Assembly: GCF_040954835.1 (NCBI RefSeq)
Contig: NC_090712.1
Coordinates: forward strand, 4,783,284-4,847,283
DNA from: Lepisosteus oculatus
Taxonomy: Eukaryota; Chordata; Actinopteri; Semionotiformes; Lepisosteidae
DNA: 64,000 nt
Direction: 5' to 3'
Shown one piece after another: positions 13,443-27,500 of the stretch; position 1 is the stretch's first letter; each line of letters begins with the position of its first letter. A program made the position numbers and the translations under genes. The notes below the pieces were generated by a model. That model worked only from the letters and a program-made list of their open reading frames with translations, made no database searches and was not told the origin of the DNA.

Positions 13443-14413
13443 CTGCAAAGAAATATATTTGTCAATTTTAGAAATTAGCCTGAAGTGTTTCCCTGAGAAT
13501 GTTTTCAGCTTGTCTCCAAGCTTTGGTGGATATAAATCTGAAGCAGTGCCTGAAAGTGCCTTGGAATTAAACAAGGCATTTGCAAGACACACAGAAGGCT
13601 TCGCTGCTTTTAATATGAACTCTTTGCTTAGTTAAACCGATTTACTATAAATCCATAATAATGTTTTCCACTACTTGTACAGAGATGTAGAGATGCCTTG
13701 AGAAAACATTGCTCAAATATCATCTGGATATTTCTGGATACTCCATTGAACATATTTATGAACATGTTTAGCATTTAATTCTTAACTTAACCGGTGTGAG
13801 CTTTGTTATGGGAAGACTCAATTGTAAAAACCCCACCCAGTTCCCTCCTCACAATAAGTAATGTTTGAGGGTTTCTGCTTGGACCTTTAACTATATACAA
13901 CCTCTCTTTGTAGCTCTGTGGTCACATTTAGGCAAAAGACAACTTCTCTTAAGGATGAGTGGAAAACGTAATTTAATGCACCAGATTAATGAACATTCAG
14001 CTGCTATAGACTAGCCCACTGGAGGATAAAACTCAGGCTGAAGTAAAAAAGAACTGGGTCACCTGTTTCCAGATCCGACTTCTCAGCTTTTCAAAACCTT
14101 ATGAACAGACCTCTCCTCCTTTTTAATGCCCGTACCCGGGGTTTTGTTTAACATACTGTGTGAAAAACCTGTTCCCAAGTAGTTTAAACCTGACTATATA
14201 CTGCATGTATATTGAAAGAAAAGTAACACAAAATATTTCAACACTGTAAATTTCATGTGCATCCCAGAACTGTATTCAGTAGACGGCATATCACGGAAAG
14301 ATCCAGTACCATAACAGTTCCATTTTTATATGGGTTGAAAGGCCACGTGCCTCTTTCTGAGATTCAAAATGCAGCAATCTGTTAGAAATATTCTGAAATA
14401 TAGCTTTTAAAAA

Positions 14414-14560
14414 CAGAGGGTCCCACTAACTCCCCTTCCAACAGCAACCTTAGCTTTCCCAGGAGTCTCCCATCCAGGTGCTGACCAGACTCACACCTAC
14501 TGAGCTCCAGTGGGCTGCTAGTTGTGACTTGCAGTGTCATTTAGCCACTTACAAACATGT
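14414..14560 (+). repeat. fragment of a dispersed repeat (tail module)
   Basis: The segment with CCACTAACTCCCCTTCCAACAG and CAACCTTAGC matches the 3' part of the element at 24481-24963 (CCACTAACACCTCTTCCAGCAG, CAACCT). It then continues with a module (TTTCCCAGGAGTCTCCCATC and following) that I recall as the usual continuation of this repeat in other fish. It is a partial copy of the same family. Confidence 0.5.
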
Positions 14561-15498
14561 TTGAAATAAAATGTCTTCCATTTTAATTCCAGTCATTGTG
14601 AGAATGGACAGTTCATTAGCAAAAATGTTTCTTAGGTATGGCAATTATTTTAACACCTCATTCCTGATTACAAATAATAAATTACTTATATTAGAAAAAG
14701 TTATTTTTTATATGGAACATATGTTTTTTTAAATCAGATACTATAAATAACATTGAGAATTTAAATGAAAACAATTAAACAATTTATTTTATTGGTAATA
14801 AAAGTTAGTGTGCATTGACATGTGTCACATATGTACAGTATGTGATGCAATAATATATTACATTTAATGAATATTTCACATTTTCAAAAAGACATAATTG
14901 ATGAGAAAAAAATGTTGCTGGTAGAATAAACGTAAAAATCTTCTGGCTCATCCAACCAAATCAAATAATAATTGTATTTTTTGTACAATGCTTTAGTACA
15001 GCACAAATGCAGGTTTTTAGAGTCTGAAATGAAACTAAACTTTTGGATATCAGAGAAACTGCAGCCATTTTTTCAGCAGAAGTAAAACTGCGGCGAGGAC
15101 ACCGCTGCAGAAACAGAAAATCATTAACGCATTATTAAGGATATCCTGTAACTCTTGTTCAGTCGGAGCAGAGAGTTGCACTGTTAACCTTCAAAGAGAA
15201 ACTGAATTTTAACATTAAAATCATTCAAAACATCCAAAAATAAGAAAGCTAAACGAACCCGTGATATTTATGTAAATTATGTAAGATTATTTGAAAAAAA
15301 AGTATCCCTAACAACTTTTATATTGCATGTATGCGTATGCGTTTGTTTGGTTCGATGTTACTTATTGTTGTTTGTTGTTGTAAATAGTTATAGAGCACTT
15401 AAAGAAAGTTGCACCGCAAACCGGCGGGGCTCCGCTTTAGGACCCAGAGGACTGCCCTGGCGATGCCTGAACTAGATAAAAAAGGGGGGTTCAGCGCC

Positions 15499-15506
15499 TG
15501 ACGTCA
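15499..15506 (+). promoter_or_regulatory. palindromic CRE (TGACGTCA)
   Basis: A perfect 8-bp cAMP-response element, TGACGTCA, lies 30 bp before the atl2 start codon. Proteins of the CREB/ATF family bind this site. Because the 5' UTR is probably short, the site would sit at or just upstream of the transcription start. Its use is inferred from position only. Confidence 0.5.
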
Positions 15507-15532
15507 GCGGGGTTTGATTATTTTAAACAGAA

Positions 15533-15544
15533 CAAGATGGCGGA
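15533..15544 (+). promoter_or_regulatory. TISU/YY1-like element overlapping the atl2 start codon
   Basis: CAAGATGGCGGA contains the start ATG (15537-15539). It matches the TISU consensus SAASATGGCGGC at 11 of 12 positions and is also a YY1 core (AAGATGGCGG). TISU elements are known to direct scanning-free initiation on mRNAs with very short 5' UTRs. It supports this ATG as the true start. Confidence 0.6.
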
Positions 15545-18500
15545 GGAGAGCGGGTTGAAGGCTCGGAATCATTCTGAACGAAATCGGAAAAGCAACGTCT
15601 TTGGCGAAGGTAACAGTTTATCCAGCAGCTATCCCGAGCAGCGTTGCTCTGAGGGGACGGGAAGCGATACGTGCCCCGCTCCGGCGAGCCGGCTGGCGCT
15701 CTGTTTTGTATCTGTTGTTGGTGTGTGTGTGTGTTTTTTTTGCTGAATTCTGTACCGAAAAAATAAATGTGTGTGTGTGTGCGCGCTTGTCGCTGCCCGG
15801 CGGGGAGAGCTCTAGGCGCACGGAGTAGGTGCGCTTTGGGCAGGGCGCTCGCCGTGCCGGGGCTGGTGCGCCAGGTCCCGGCTCCACCTGGCCTGCGCCG
15901 TCCCGCTGGACCGCACTGCTCTGCCCGGGCTGCCCGGGGGGCTGCCGCCGCCGCCCCGCGGGCCACGAGTGGCCGTGCCGGCCCGTCCCGGGGTCTTGGA
16001 GGAATGATGAGGTTGGAGCGGGGGGTATACAGTCGCCCCTGTGTTCAGGAAAATAAAGCACACCGGTCTATCCTGGTCCAGATACACATATGTGTGTGTG
16101 TTTTTCAGAACAGCCGGCGCCGGGTCGCAAACGTCTCTGGAATTGCGTTGGGCGCTTTGACCTGTTTCGGTGCGGTTTTTTTCACCTTCCTTTGAGATGG
16201 CGGGTTTATTTACTCAGGCATGTATGCCCCTTGCTAATTGCCGTGAACCCTCCCACCCCGGGAGGTCGATAGAGATAAATGGCGCTGTTTATTTATTTTT
16301 TCTTCCCCAATATCGACTTCAGAGGAGGTAGGGGCACGGCAGCTGTTGTGATTGGCGCTGCGCAGGTGCGGGTCTCTGGACCGAGCCGAACTGGGTCCGG
16401 GCACTGGCATTTACCCGAAGGGCTAGACGTTTCTTTGCGAGTGAAACAGAAAAGCCACCTGTTATGTTGCATCAGTTTAAGATTCTGAACTGAGGGGTGG
16501 TTCTGTGCCGGGGTTGCTGCTCTAAATGATTAAATTGACCAGCTCGTGGGGGGGGCGGTATTTTGCGGGGCTTACGCAGCGCGTGGCACACGGGGTCCGG
16601 CTCGCGCCAGCAGATGTTTCCTGAGCTCGGCACATCTGGAATTGCGGTGGCCAGTGATAATGACCCTCCAGCGCTGTTAGGGGCAGTTTTTTTCAGGGAG
16701 CTTTACCACTGCACCTATCAGAATAAAATTACTAAACCACGAGCAGTCATTTTTTTTAAAAAAAGTCGTTTCTATGACTAATTTAGATCAGAAATGGACG
16801 CTTTCTCGGTTTCCGAGTTGCAGTCCTACTTTTCCCTCCTCCGCCTGCCATCGCTCAAGATTTGCATAACTTGGGCGCACACGGCTTTATGTGGATTGAA
16901 CTCAAGTCTCTATTAGGCGGTGGGAGAGCATTTTAAGAATGGACAGACGCGAGCAAAAAAACTTGACAAGGAATAACAGGTTTTGGTGGAATTTGGTTCT
17001 GTTACATTACAACGTGAGTTTGACTGCTTTCCTGTAAATCCCCGTACTTTACACACTGTGCAGAAGTACAGTAGCACTCCTGCCACCCGTCAGTACTTTG
17101 TGAGTTTTTTTTTTTTCCCCCTAAGCTGAGATAATCTTCAGGCAACAGTATTTTCCCAATCATTGCTTTTGCAAGCTGCAAGGAGTAAAAGTTTCACTTT
17201 TCTTGGCTGTGCTGTTTCAACTTTGGTCTCCTATGTTGCAATTTGAACCCTGGTCCAGTTTGGCACTGTCCAGGGTGTATTACACTTGGCATTTTCAGAT
17301 AAACTATTAAATTAATTTGTGTTGGTTAGACATGCAGGGTTATGTAACTAGTGCTGATGCATAAGAAGTAACCTCCGGTACAGAACATGTCTTGATGAGC
17401 AGGACCCTCATGAATACAAGACTGTAAGTCAGACCTGTGCCAGCTGTCATGCACTCAGTCAGAAACACCTGTTAATGATCTGAGCCTGTGAAGCAGGTCA
17501 CGGACCATCTTGTAAGACCAGGTCATTTCCATTACACAAACATTTGTCAGATCCCACCATCAAAACAAGACTGAACTGTCTGTATTTTTAACTTTATTTC
17601 TGTATCATGATGTGTGTGTGTATATATATTTTCTTTTCCTTTGAATAAAGGCATCACCCAAATTGGTGAGAAACTTTTCATCCGTGTATGTATTGATTAA
17701 TCCTCCAGTGAATCTCTTTATATAGAAGAGTAAAAAGTAATGTTTGTCTTCGGATAATTGTAGCGCAGAATTGACTTGCAGCATCAACAGCAGGAAGTCC
17801 TTTCCGCTTGCGTTTGGCCACTCGGAACCAGTGCTTCTTTCGTTTTGGAAGCGGCCGGCGGGTCTTTCGATCTCCCTGTTGGTCTGCTTCAGCCTGCGCA
17901 GTCCTTTCCCAAGGGTGTGGTGCAGAAGGAGGACCTTGTGAAGTAAACGTGGTCGATAGATGGAGTCTGTCGGCCACAGTCCCTGCAAGAGATGCCCTTA
18001 AAGCGAGGAGGTTGCGTGTCGCTTAATTCTGATCAGGGTGCTGGCCTGCACCTTGACCAGAAGGGGTTTGTTTTTCCAAAGCTCTGTTGACTTTTTTGCA
18101 CGCGCCCTGTGAGATGCCCGAGTGTGCCGTCAGGCTAGGTGTGGAGGGCTGTGCTTGTAGCGCTTGCAGAACTTGCTGCTCCTGCACCAGATTTGGGGGT
18201 TATCAAGCCGATGGAAGCGCTCACGCGCGGGGAAGCCTTGCGGGGAGATAACGGCGGTTTGGTCTGGGGCTGCTCTGAACTGTGGAGGGCACGGCCCGCT
18301 CTCGCAGGCCTTATCACAGGCCACCGGGCACTGATTTGCTCAGGCTCCCCGTCAGACTGACTGCGGAACGGCTGGTGGATCAGACTGCTGAATCAGTTCT
18401 AAAAACTGCATAAGAACAGGTCCGAACAAGAGGAGGCCATTTGGCCTGTCCAGCTGTTTCAGTAGGAAGCAGCCGATTGATCTGATCCAGGTGTTTCTCA

Positions 18501-21500
18501 CTGCACATGTCTGTGTGGCATCTGCTTCTGTCCACTGGTTCGTGTCTCACTGTTCAATCTAGGGGAGTCTTCTGGGCTGGCTTTGTCCATGCCCTTGAGC
18601 ATTTGAATGCTCTTTCGGCTTCCTGTTCAAGACCGTAAAGGTTAAGTTCCTTCAGCCTGTCACTATAGGAAACTGAGGAGGGTCTTATTGCATCATCAAG
18701 TAGTAGGCTTTTCTTTAGTTTAGGCATTAAGCCATTTTAAAATGCCATTTATTGTGTGTTACAAAAACATTTAACTTGTATGCCTGTTTTGAAAATGGAG
18801 CTGAGTCTTACAATTTTGTTGGATCTGCTCAGAGCTGCTTCCCACGGTCTTCACTCAAGTTTCTTGGTATTCCACAGTTATGGAGGGGTTAGTTCCTAAA
18901 CATGAACTTCAAGAAATCTTGAGATCTCTGTGAAGAGTGACAGTGCTATGTTTTGGTGCCAAGCTTTAGGCCTATGACAAGAAATGTTTCTTTGTGCTGG
19001 GCTTTTTTCTCTCTTCAGTTGAATGACAAAAGCTGGGACTCAGTTATAAAAGTTTAAGGTGAGAATGCGGGTAGAGGTATTGGATACTTTTGCACTGTGG
19101 TTAGCACCCTGCCTGAACTTCAGAGAAATGCAAGAGCCCTTCCCGTAAATCTACAGTTGGTTCTTAAAATCTTAGCAGAAAGTCAAATCAATATTCAGTG
19201 AAGAAAACTGCATTAATTAACTTTAGCATTAGGGGCAACTCTATTAAGGCTACCAAATCTTTTTAGTTGTTTAGTGAAAAGACTTAAGAGAGTCAATCAT
19301 TGTGTGGGTTTGGTTTCACTGGAGTGCTTTTCGAACAACTGTTTCTTGATTACGGATTTAGAATTCAAACAACAGGCTTTTGTTACACAATTCTGCTCTA
19401 CAGCTCTGGAGTTGGTTTTGAGAAATGGTCTGCTTTTAAAGAGCGATTGTTTGCTTTTCCCTTTACTGATTCATAAGTACAGTGCCCATCTCGCACCACC
19501 CCAAACAGAAATAGTACGTTTCTGTGACCTTGTCTGACCAGTTCTGGAGCAGTTTTGCTTGGTGTTGGTTAATAGAAATGGGAGTGATGCTGTATCAGCT
19601 CTTCTAGCTTGGTTTTTTCAGGTATGATTTCCATCATTCTTCAGTTTCTCCTAATCTTTAACTATTTGAAAAGCATCGTAAATTTTAAAACGACTGCATC
19701 GCAATTCTCAGTTTATGGCCGTGATTATCCTAGGTATCCTAACCTTTTATAGCTTTAAACAAATTGATGTAAATTAACTTTTTGTTTTGTGGATTATTTG
19801 CACCTTCTAAGAATTGAATTTCATACAATATCAGCTTCAAGAACTGTTTACAGTGTGTCATGCAATGTTCTCTGCTAGTAAGGTCAAAGATCTATTAAAT
19901 TCTGCCTTGAGGACTTCAGTTTACCTTTAACATTTTCATTTAGCACTGCATTTGAGCATAACCTTCCTGCTACGCATAAGTTCTATATACTGTAAGTTTA
20001 TTTCAGCTAATACTGTTTTGATACTGTATTTGCCTAAACACAGTAGATTGATTTTATTTGGGTAAAAAGACTGCAGCTAAAGACATGCAAAGATCTTCTT
20101 TTGAAGAAGCTGAGAAGAAATAACCTTTTTTGCATAGATGTATTTATATAGCGATGGGGGGAGGGAATCTTGAATGTCATGTTATCGGGTATTGCCCATC
20201 TGCCAAGCTGTGCATCTCAGTTCTTGCTCTTCAGATGTCGTGAGGACAGCAGGATAGCCTTGGCTTAAATTGCAAGGAAATTAAAGGGAAATGCAATTGA
20301 AAAGGAAAGCAGATGTCTAGTATGTACATTGCTGTCATATAATGTAAATCCAGATTAATCTTTCTCTTTACCAACTTATCCTTTCACACATACTGCCAAG
20401 AGTGTATTTTATTTGTTAATGCAATGTTAAGTTTGTGAGCACTCTGCTGTTTGTAGGTAATTTGTGTCATGCGTTTTCCCAGTTTTACAATGCATAAGTA
20501 CGTGTTAGTGAGGTCTTCCTAAAGCTCAATGGCAAGGATGCAAAAATACCTGACAACTGTTGCGGTTTCTAATAATAGTTTAATTTGTCTCCTTCATGCC
20601 AGGAGTGCATAAGTATCAGTACTTTAGCTATGTTTTCATTTTTGTCAAGATAGCAGCTTTGGAGTGTGTGGTGTTTAATCTCCACCACGAAGACCAGTCT
20701 GGTTAAGAAGCTCCAGGAGTGCGGAACTGGGGCTTCAGGGTGGGCTGCTTGGTCACGTTCGGGTAAAGGGGCATGGGAACTGGCTTCACTGTGGCACAGA
20801 GTTAGCTTCTGGCTGTGGTACAGCAGGCCTCGCTCCACGTCCGTTCACTGGCTGGCCTGAAGGATTGTGTGTTCTGAGGTCCCATTCCAGCTGTCAAGCT
20901 GCAGGAGTTAATTCACTGTTCTCCTCACCCTGACTGTAAAAGGAAGCTGGGTGGAGGCTGTATTGTCAGCGTGTAGCCGAGTGAAACCTCGAAGAATGCT
21001 GGGCGTTTGTTACGGGGAGGTGCTGTACGAGCCAACTTGGTATCGGTCTTCCTACTGATCCGATTTGACAAGACCAGCAAGGAGATTGTTTCCAGTTCGA
21101 GCCCGTAAGAAGCTGCGTGTTCTTCAGTGTGCGTCTTCTGAGAGCAGAATAACAGACTAGACCTAGGCTCTTGCCTGGGGACAGGGGGTGATTCATACTA
21201 CAGTATGTGGTACGAGGTCTGCTTTTTGTTCTTTTTTTACATGAATTCCATACGTTTCTAGAAGTACTCCACCCAGATGTATAACTCGGGTTCCAATTCA
21301 GAATGTAATGAGCAAGGTTCTGGTAGGCACTGTACATGGTAGTGCAAGTAACATATTCAAACAATTGCAAATTGTGTAGGCTGTGCATTTCCTTTCCGGT
21401 GAGATTTTTTTGTGGGGGTTGTTGTTACAGAATGTCCGACTTGGGACATTAATATACAGCTAAGATTTTACACTGAACGGCTGTTCCAAGCATCTGCCTT

Positions 21501-24500
21501 TCTGCATGATATAATGGGAAATCATTGGTCATTGGTTTTCTGTGTCCCGGGTCGAGAGTACCTGAGCATGAATGCAAGGCATTTCCAAATGTTATCTTCT
21601 GTTGACCAGAATCGTCACTGAGGCTGATTTTCAGCCTGTCCCATCTGCGTGCTAAAAACCGCTGTGTCTTATTATTCTTGCTGTTAAGGGCCCCCAGTGG
21701 GAGAGTTGTCTCCTGACAGGGTAGAGCTGTTGAGAACTTGGCAGGGCAATGTTGTCTTTTTTTTTTTTTTCACGCCTTGCTCACATGAAGAGGCACGCTT
21801 GAGAACAGACATGGAAGAGCCTGGGTATTACCCGAGCGCAAGTCTGTACGCCACACGCATGTATATTTAGATGGTTGTGAGGTTCCATTAGCTCGCCCAT
21901 AAGGAGCATGGCTGGCTGTCACTGGGAAACTTTGTGAAATAGAGAAGGTTTATTTATATCATGTTCTATATGGCAGCTTGTAATACCTGCAATGTCATCA
22001 TTTGCAGTAATGTGATAAGGCCCAGCCCCTGCTACACTCTTTATGTCTGAATGTTTTGTCCTTGGCACAACATTGATGGAAGTGATCACTGCGTTCATGA
22101 ACGAATCTGGAGGCTGCCGTTGGGGCGCTAGACACTGCACCATTCCCCCACCCCCACCCTCCCCCAAGTGGATGTGTTCCTGGAAAAACCCCATCTCCTC
22201 TGGTTCTTGATCTACCTAGGCTGTTAATCAATAAAGGTGCTGGATCTGTAGTTAAATACAGTTCTTGGCTCTCGCGCTCGGTTGGCATTTCCTGTGCCTA
22301 CCTTCTTCCAGATGTAATAGTGTTGTTCCTGTCTGTCAGGCCACTGATAATTTAAGAGTTTTGGAGTTCTTAGTGTTTCTTTGCAAAAACCCACTCTCCC
22401 TCTGGAGCGTTTTCAAAAGCAGGAAGTTTAATTAGCCCAAGTGGTTCTAAAGGCCCTGTTAGTGAAAACTCAAGGAGGAGAGAGGATTGAGAACGATGGC
22501 TTTTAAAAAAACCCATGAGCACTTAAGTCCCGTTTTTGCCTCCTCCCGGGGTGGGTGACGGGTCATGAGAGCTGACATGTGAAGAAGCAGTGGTGTGGAC
22601 AGGCTCTGAAGTCACTCTGGATCATGTGCCGGGGCTGGGGGATGGTTTGCACATATTTGCTGCAAGGCATTGGCGAGCCAAGATAATTGGATAATGACAC
22701 GTATACAAGCGAGCCCTACCGCTTATTACTGCAACAAATTTCCCTGTTGCTCCCGAAAATGAGAATAGTTTGGTTTTTTTTTTGTAGTGGGAACACTGGT
22801 GTTTTATTGCGCGCGTGTGGCACGGGTACATTTATTTTGCCAGTTCACGTTGGCCAGACGGACACGGGGAGTACTGTGGGCGCTGGGCCCTCGAGAAAGC
22901 CGTTGCACGCGGGCGTACCGCCCCGATGAGCGTGCGAGAGGGGGCCCGTGGGCCGGGCTGTCGTCAGGCGCTGCAAGTGGAGCTCGGTCACCCTTGGACC
23001 TGGCCATCAATTGGGTTGCAGTGCCCAGCAGTTGGCAGACCATTATACAACTCTGCCTCACATTCCTCCCAGTGGACTGCACAAAACCTGAATTCATAGC
23101 TTAAGAGGATTTGGCCCCGCTGCTCCACATGAGCTGTTGCTCTAACATACTAATGATACGACAGTATTGTTCTCCTAATAAACGAGGCATGTAGGTTTGT
23201 TCCCTGTGAATTGTTCTTAATATTCATCAGGCTGGCTTATTCAAGCGTTGGTTACCTCATCACCTGTGCCCACGTAGTTCCCTGGCCAGTGCAGTGCTTT
23301 AGTGGCTTGTGGTAGGAGTGTCGCAGTTCGTTATGATCTATAAAATGATGCCTAAAATATCGGAGTAGTATCAAATCTGTGTAATGTGTAAAAACTTGTA
23401 TAAATAATTTTGTTTGTATGACGTTTGGTATAGCTTTTTAGTTTCGCTATATCAGTTATTTAAATACCCAAGTACAAGTGTCATCTTAATTTTATTGATC
23501 CCGTTTTGGAATAGTACTTAAATGGGAGTTCTTTAATGAAGTCCAGGTGCTCCTTAATTTCAGGTCTGTGTTGTAATGTGTCCGAATACTTGTAATGTTT
23601 CACACTTTTGTCAAAATTAGAGCAGACCTAAACAATGACTGTTTTTTCTCTTTCCCCAGGGCAAAGACTCTATAGTGCTTTGATTGTGCTGAAATCAAAA
23701 AAGAATCTTTTGTTGGAACTGGACGTGGTAACTGCAGAGTTGTATTTATTATCTGGGAACTGAGTTAGAGAGAGAGAGCGAGCTCCGTTCATTTGCTTCC
23801 CGATTCCTGGTCTCGGCGAGTGCTCCTCTGATGTGTGGATTGTTGCCTGCTTGTGTAGGCTTTTCTTTCTTAAACTTGCAACCAGCCAAGAAATGTAGCT
23901 ACTGAGACAGTCTAGAGTCACGTATGAGCAGGCAAGGTTGTTTCAAGGCAAATGAGAGCTAAAATAATTCTATTAAATGCTGATTATAGACTAGTCATCT
24001 GTCATGATCTCGGGACTCCAGAAGTCTAGAATCGGCAGGCTGGCAGTGTATCCAGGATAGCTCCAACAGAGAAACCTTGTGCTAGCACGTGCAGTGCAGT
24101 AGAAAAAGGTGACATTATTATAATTTTTTTTTTTGGGGTGTTCCAGATGTGAGCGGTGTGGAACGGCTCTCCCTCAACTCGGACGGCTGGCCGCTGAACG
24201 GCGGCGATGTCCCCATGAAAGAAGCCCGGCCCGTTCAGATCGTGCTGGCCCACGAGGACGACCACAACTTCGAGCTGGACGAGGAGGCCCTGGAGCACAT
24301 CCTCCTGCAGGAGCACATCCGGGACCTGAACGTGGTGGTGGTGTCGGTGGCGGGGGCCTTCCGGAAGGGCAAGTCCTTCCTGCTGGACTTCATGCTGCGA
24401 TACATGTACAACGGGGTACGTACGCCGGCGACAAGCGCCCTCGGTGGCGTCGCCAGGAGCTTAAGTGCGGTGTGGCAGGGATAATAATAATAATAATAAT

Positions 24501-27500
24501 TGCTTACACTTATATAGTGCTTTTCTGGACACTCCACTCAAAGCGCTTTACAGGTAATGGGGACTCCCCTCCACCACCACCAATGTGCAGCCCCACCTGG
24601 ATGATGACGGCAGCCATAGTGCGCCAGAACGCTCCCCACACATCAGCTACATGTACCAGTGGGGAGGAGAGCAGAGTAATGTAGCCAATTCATAGAGGGG
24701 GATTATTAGGAGGCCATGATTGGTAAGGGCCAATGGGAAATTTGGCCAGGACACCGGGGTTACATCCCTACTCTTTTCGAGAAGCGCCCTGGGATTTTTA
24801 ATGACCACAGAGAGTCAGGACCTCGGTTTTACGTCTCATCCAAAGGACGGCGCCTGTTTACAGTATAGTGTCCCCATCACTATACTGGGGCATTAGGACC
24901 CACATGGACCACAGGGTGAGCCCCCCCTGCTGGCCCCACTAACACCTCTTCCAGCAGCAACCTACGCGCGTGGCATTTCTAAATGTGCTGCTTACACTGG
25001 TGGCCCCTGTTTGACTCCAGGTCAGCTGATGCCCGAGCATGAGCCAAAATCTCTTGCACACCTTTCACTGAGCTTCATGGGGATGATCTACAGCGTATTG
25101 ACCAGCACCGAACACTTACAGTACTGGATTTGTGCACACTCTCCAAAAACACATTGAGATGCGTTGTAATTGTTTCCTTTTGGTGGCCAGTTGAAGACCT
25201 ACAATGGGGTGGCAGCTGGGGTGACCAAGCTCCTCCCTGGGTTATGCCCCTGGCATCCCAGGGCTAGTCCTGCTTCCGATCGTACGCTCTATCCATAGTT
25301 CACGCTGGGTTTCCGAGTCATCACAACTAATTGCAGCATCTCTGATTGGATCTTAATAAATAATATTAGAATTGCTAACTTCAGTCTTTGTCGTGGTCTT
25401 GGTAGAGTGCTAGTTTTGCAGAGTTTGAGAATTGTCGGTTTTCTTTTTTTTTGTTAAAAAGTGTGCAGAGGCTTTAAGCATTCCCCGACGCTGGAGATGT
25501 AGGTTGTGTTTTTTTTTTCCTGAAGTTCATGAACAGCTCCTTTTGAGTTCACTGTAAGAAAAACATGTTCGTGATGAGCTTTCAAATGACCAAGAAATGC
25601 ATTTAGGTGCTCTGTAATACCCACGTTTTACGTCTTCATGCTTCTCTGAAAACGAAGACGTGGCAGGGGCGTCTGCATTTTAAAGTTGCTTGAGATGGGA
25701 GGCTGTCCTAACTTACCTGTGAGGGGCTGAGTGAAGGAAGAAGAGCTGGTTTTCCTCATGAGGAGGTGACTGGGAGAACTCCTGGCCCTGGCAGTATTTG
25801 TCAAGTCGGTGAGCTTGCAGCAGGATGTGTGGATCACTTTACAAGCTGTGATTTCTGCTTATAGGTCGGGTAACTTGGGAGGAGCTATTTTTGTATTTGT
25901 GTTAATGCTGTGAAGGAGAAACGAAATTACTTCTTGATTGATTGTCGGTGTCCTTTTAGATGTTCTTTTGATTTCACAGCAATTAAGAACGGTTAAGTGT
26001 TAAGCTATGGTCAAGTTGACATCATGGACCACTTTCCATCTTTTCCTTTTTAGTGCAAATGAAAAATAAACCCTTAGGTGCTTTGGAAATTTCGATGAAA
26101 GGTTAGGGTGTGTTTACAACAGTTTTGTTGTCCAAAACAACAGAGCACTCAATTTACTGCATCTTGTGAAAGTTTGGATGTCCTATAGTACATGAACTTT
26201 TAGCTTGTATTTACTACCAGGAGAGACAATAGGCATTTTCATTCCTACACTGCACAGAACAAATTGATACCAGGTTTTACTTTGGAGAAGCGGTGTAGCA
26301 GACTGGTAGTGCTGTGAGGGAGAATAGCTGTCGTTTGTCATGCTTGTGCTTTTTGATGTTGTTTTCCGCTGTTGGTGTTGTAAAATGCTTGTCAGAGGTT
26401 TAACTGAGGCGGCAGTCCTACTCTGTCAACAGCATGTTTAGGGCAAATGCAGTCCAAGCTGCTGGACTTATTTTTGTAGTCTTTGGTCTTTTCTCCCATC
26501 GCTTCTACAAGACTATATATAGCTCCTAGTTCTCGATGCGTAAGGTACCTCCATGCTGGGCAGAATGACAAGTGCAAAGTCACCGAGTGTCCGTGCATGT
26601 CCACTGCAGCCTGGAAACCATCCAGAATGCTGCACATGAACGTGTGGTCCAGGCCGGGGGGTTGTTTGGCAGAGCCTCTGCGATTGGCTGTCCCAACACG
26701 GGCAGGGCGGGGGCGGGCCCTCCCCACGGGGAGCCGTTATCTGCACACGCGTACGAGGCCGGCGCAACGGGAAGCGGGAGGCTTTGAGCCGTCTCCGTGT
26801 GCTTATCTCTGCCTTCTGACATCTGTTCCCTTACCCTCACGCTTTATTTTTGCAACTCCGCTTTTAAGAAAAACCAGCAAAGCTCTGTGAAATGGAAACG
26901 CGTGACAATTCCTGTCTGATATAAACGAGAGTCGGCTGTCAGGGTAGTTCACCAGCACGGCATGATAACAATATTAAATCTGAAAAGTGTCATCTCGATG
27001 CTTTTGATGGATCGCTTTCTTTCCTGCCAAGTGTAGAAAAGGTTTTATTTCAGCAAAGCGAATGTTTCTTAAAGTATCGTGGTACTGCCGCTGTGGATAC
27101 ATCCATCCCGTTCAGCAGGTTTACAGTAAGGTTTTCTGAAATCCTTGATTGTGTCTTCAGTTGTACCTGTGTGCTTCTGTAGACTGGCGTGAGTATGGGA
27201 CGCTTTGAGCCGACGCATGAATGTACACCTGGGGGACTGCTCAGCTGGGTGGTGTTGCCCGTGACGTTTAAAAGATGAATGGCTGGAGTGTGGGTGAGGA
27301 AGTGCGGGCAGACCCCTCCCACCCATTCTCCCCCGTGTGCGATCACGGTGTTCGGAGCTGCCAGCTGAGCTGTGAAAAACACGTGGCTGTTCCAAATCGG
27401 CTAGGCGTTAGTTTAACCCACACCCGTTTTCATCTATTATTAAAATTCTCCCATTTAAATAAAAGCCAGGGATGTTTGCACACAGTGAAATGTCTCATTC

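Larger units (their letters stand above)
7873..15400. other. gene-poor interval between the Stum-like locus and atl2
   Basis: Mostly AT-rich sequence. I see one exon-like segment (13306-13442, minus) and one repeat fragment (14414-14560). Nothing else in this stretch looks coding or like a structural RNA. Distal regulatory sequence for atl2 could lie here but cannot be recognised without conservation data. Confidence 0.5.
15400..16250 (+). promoter_or_regulatory. atl2: CpG-rich promoter and first-exon region of atl2
   Basis: From about 15.4 to 16.25 kb CpG dinucleotides become frequent in contrast to the AT-rich flanks. The region surrounds the atl2 start codon at 15537. Two short (GT)n tracts lie inside it (15721-15733 and about 15769-15785). 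This is the composition expected of a vertebrate CpG-island promoter; the transcription start itself is not visible. Confidence 0.6.

Noticed and set aside
17605-17988. Basic-looking open frames on the minus strand in atl2 intron 1, considered as a ribosomal-protein retrocopy
   Set aside because: No ribosomal or other family could be matched in any frame. The basic composition follows from a GC-rich patch.
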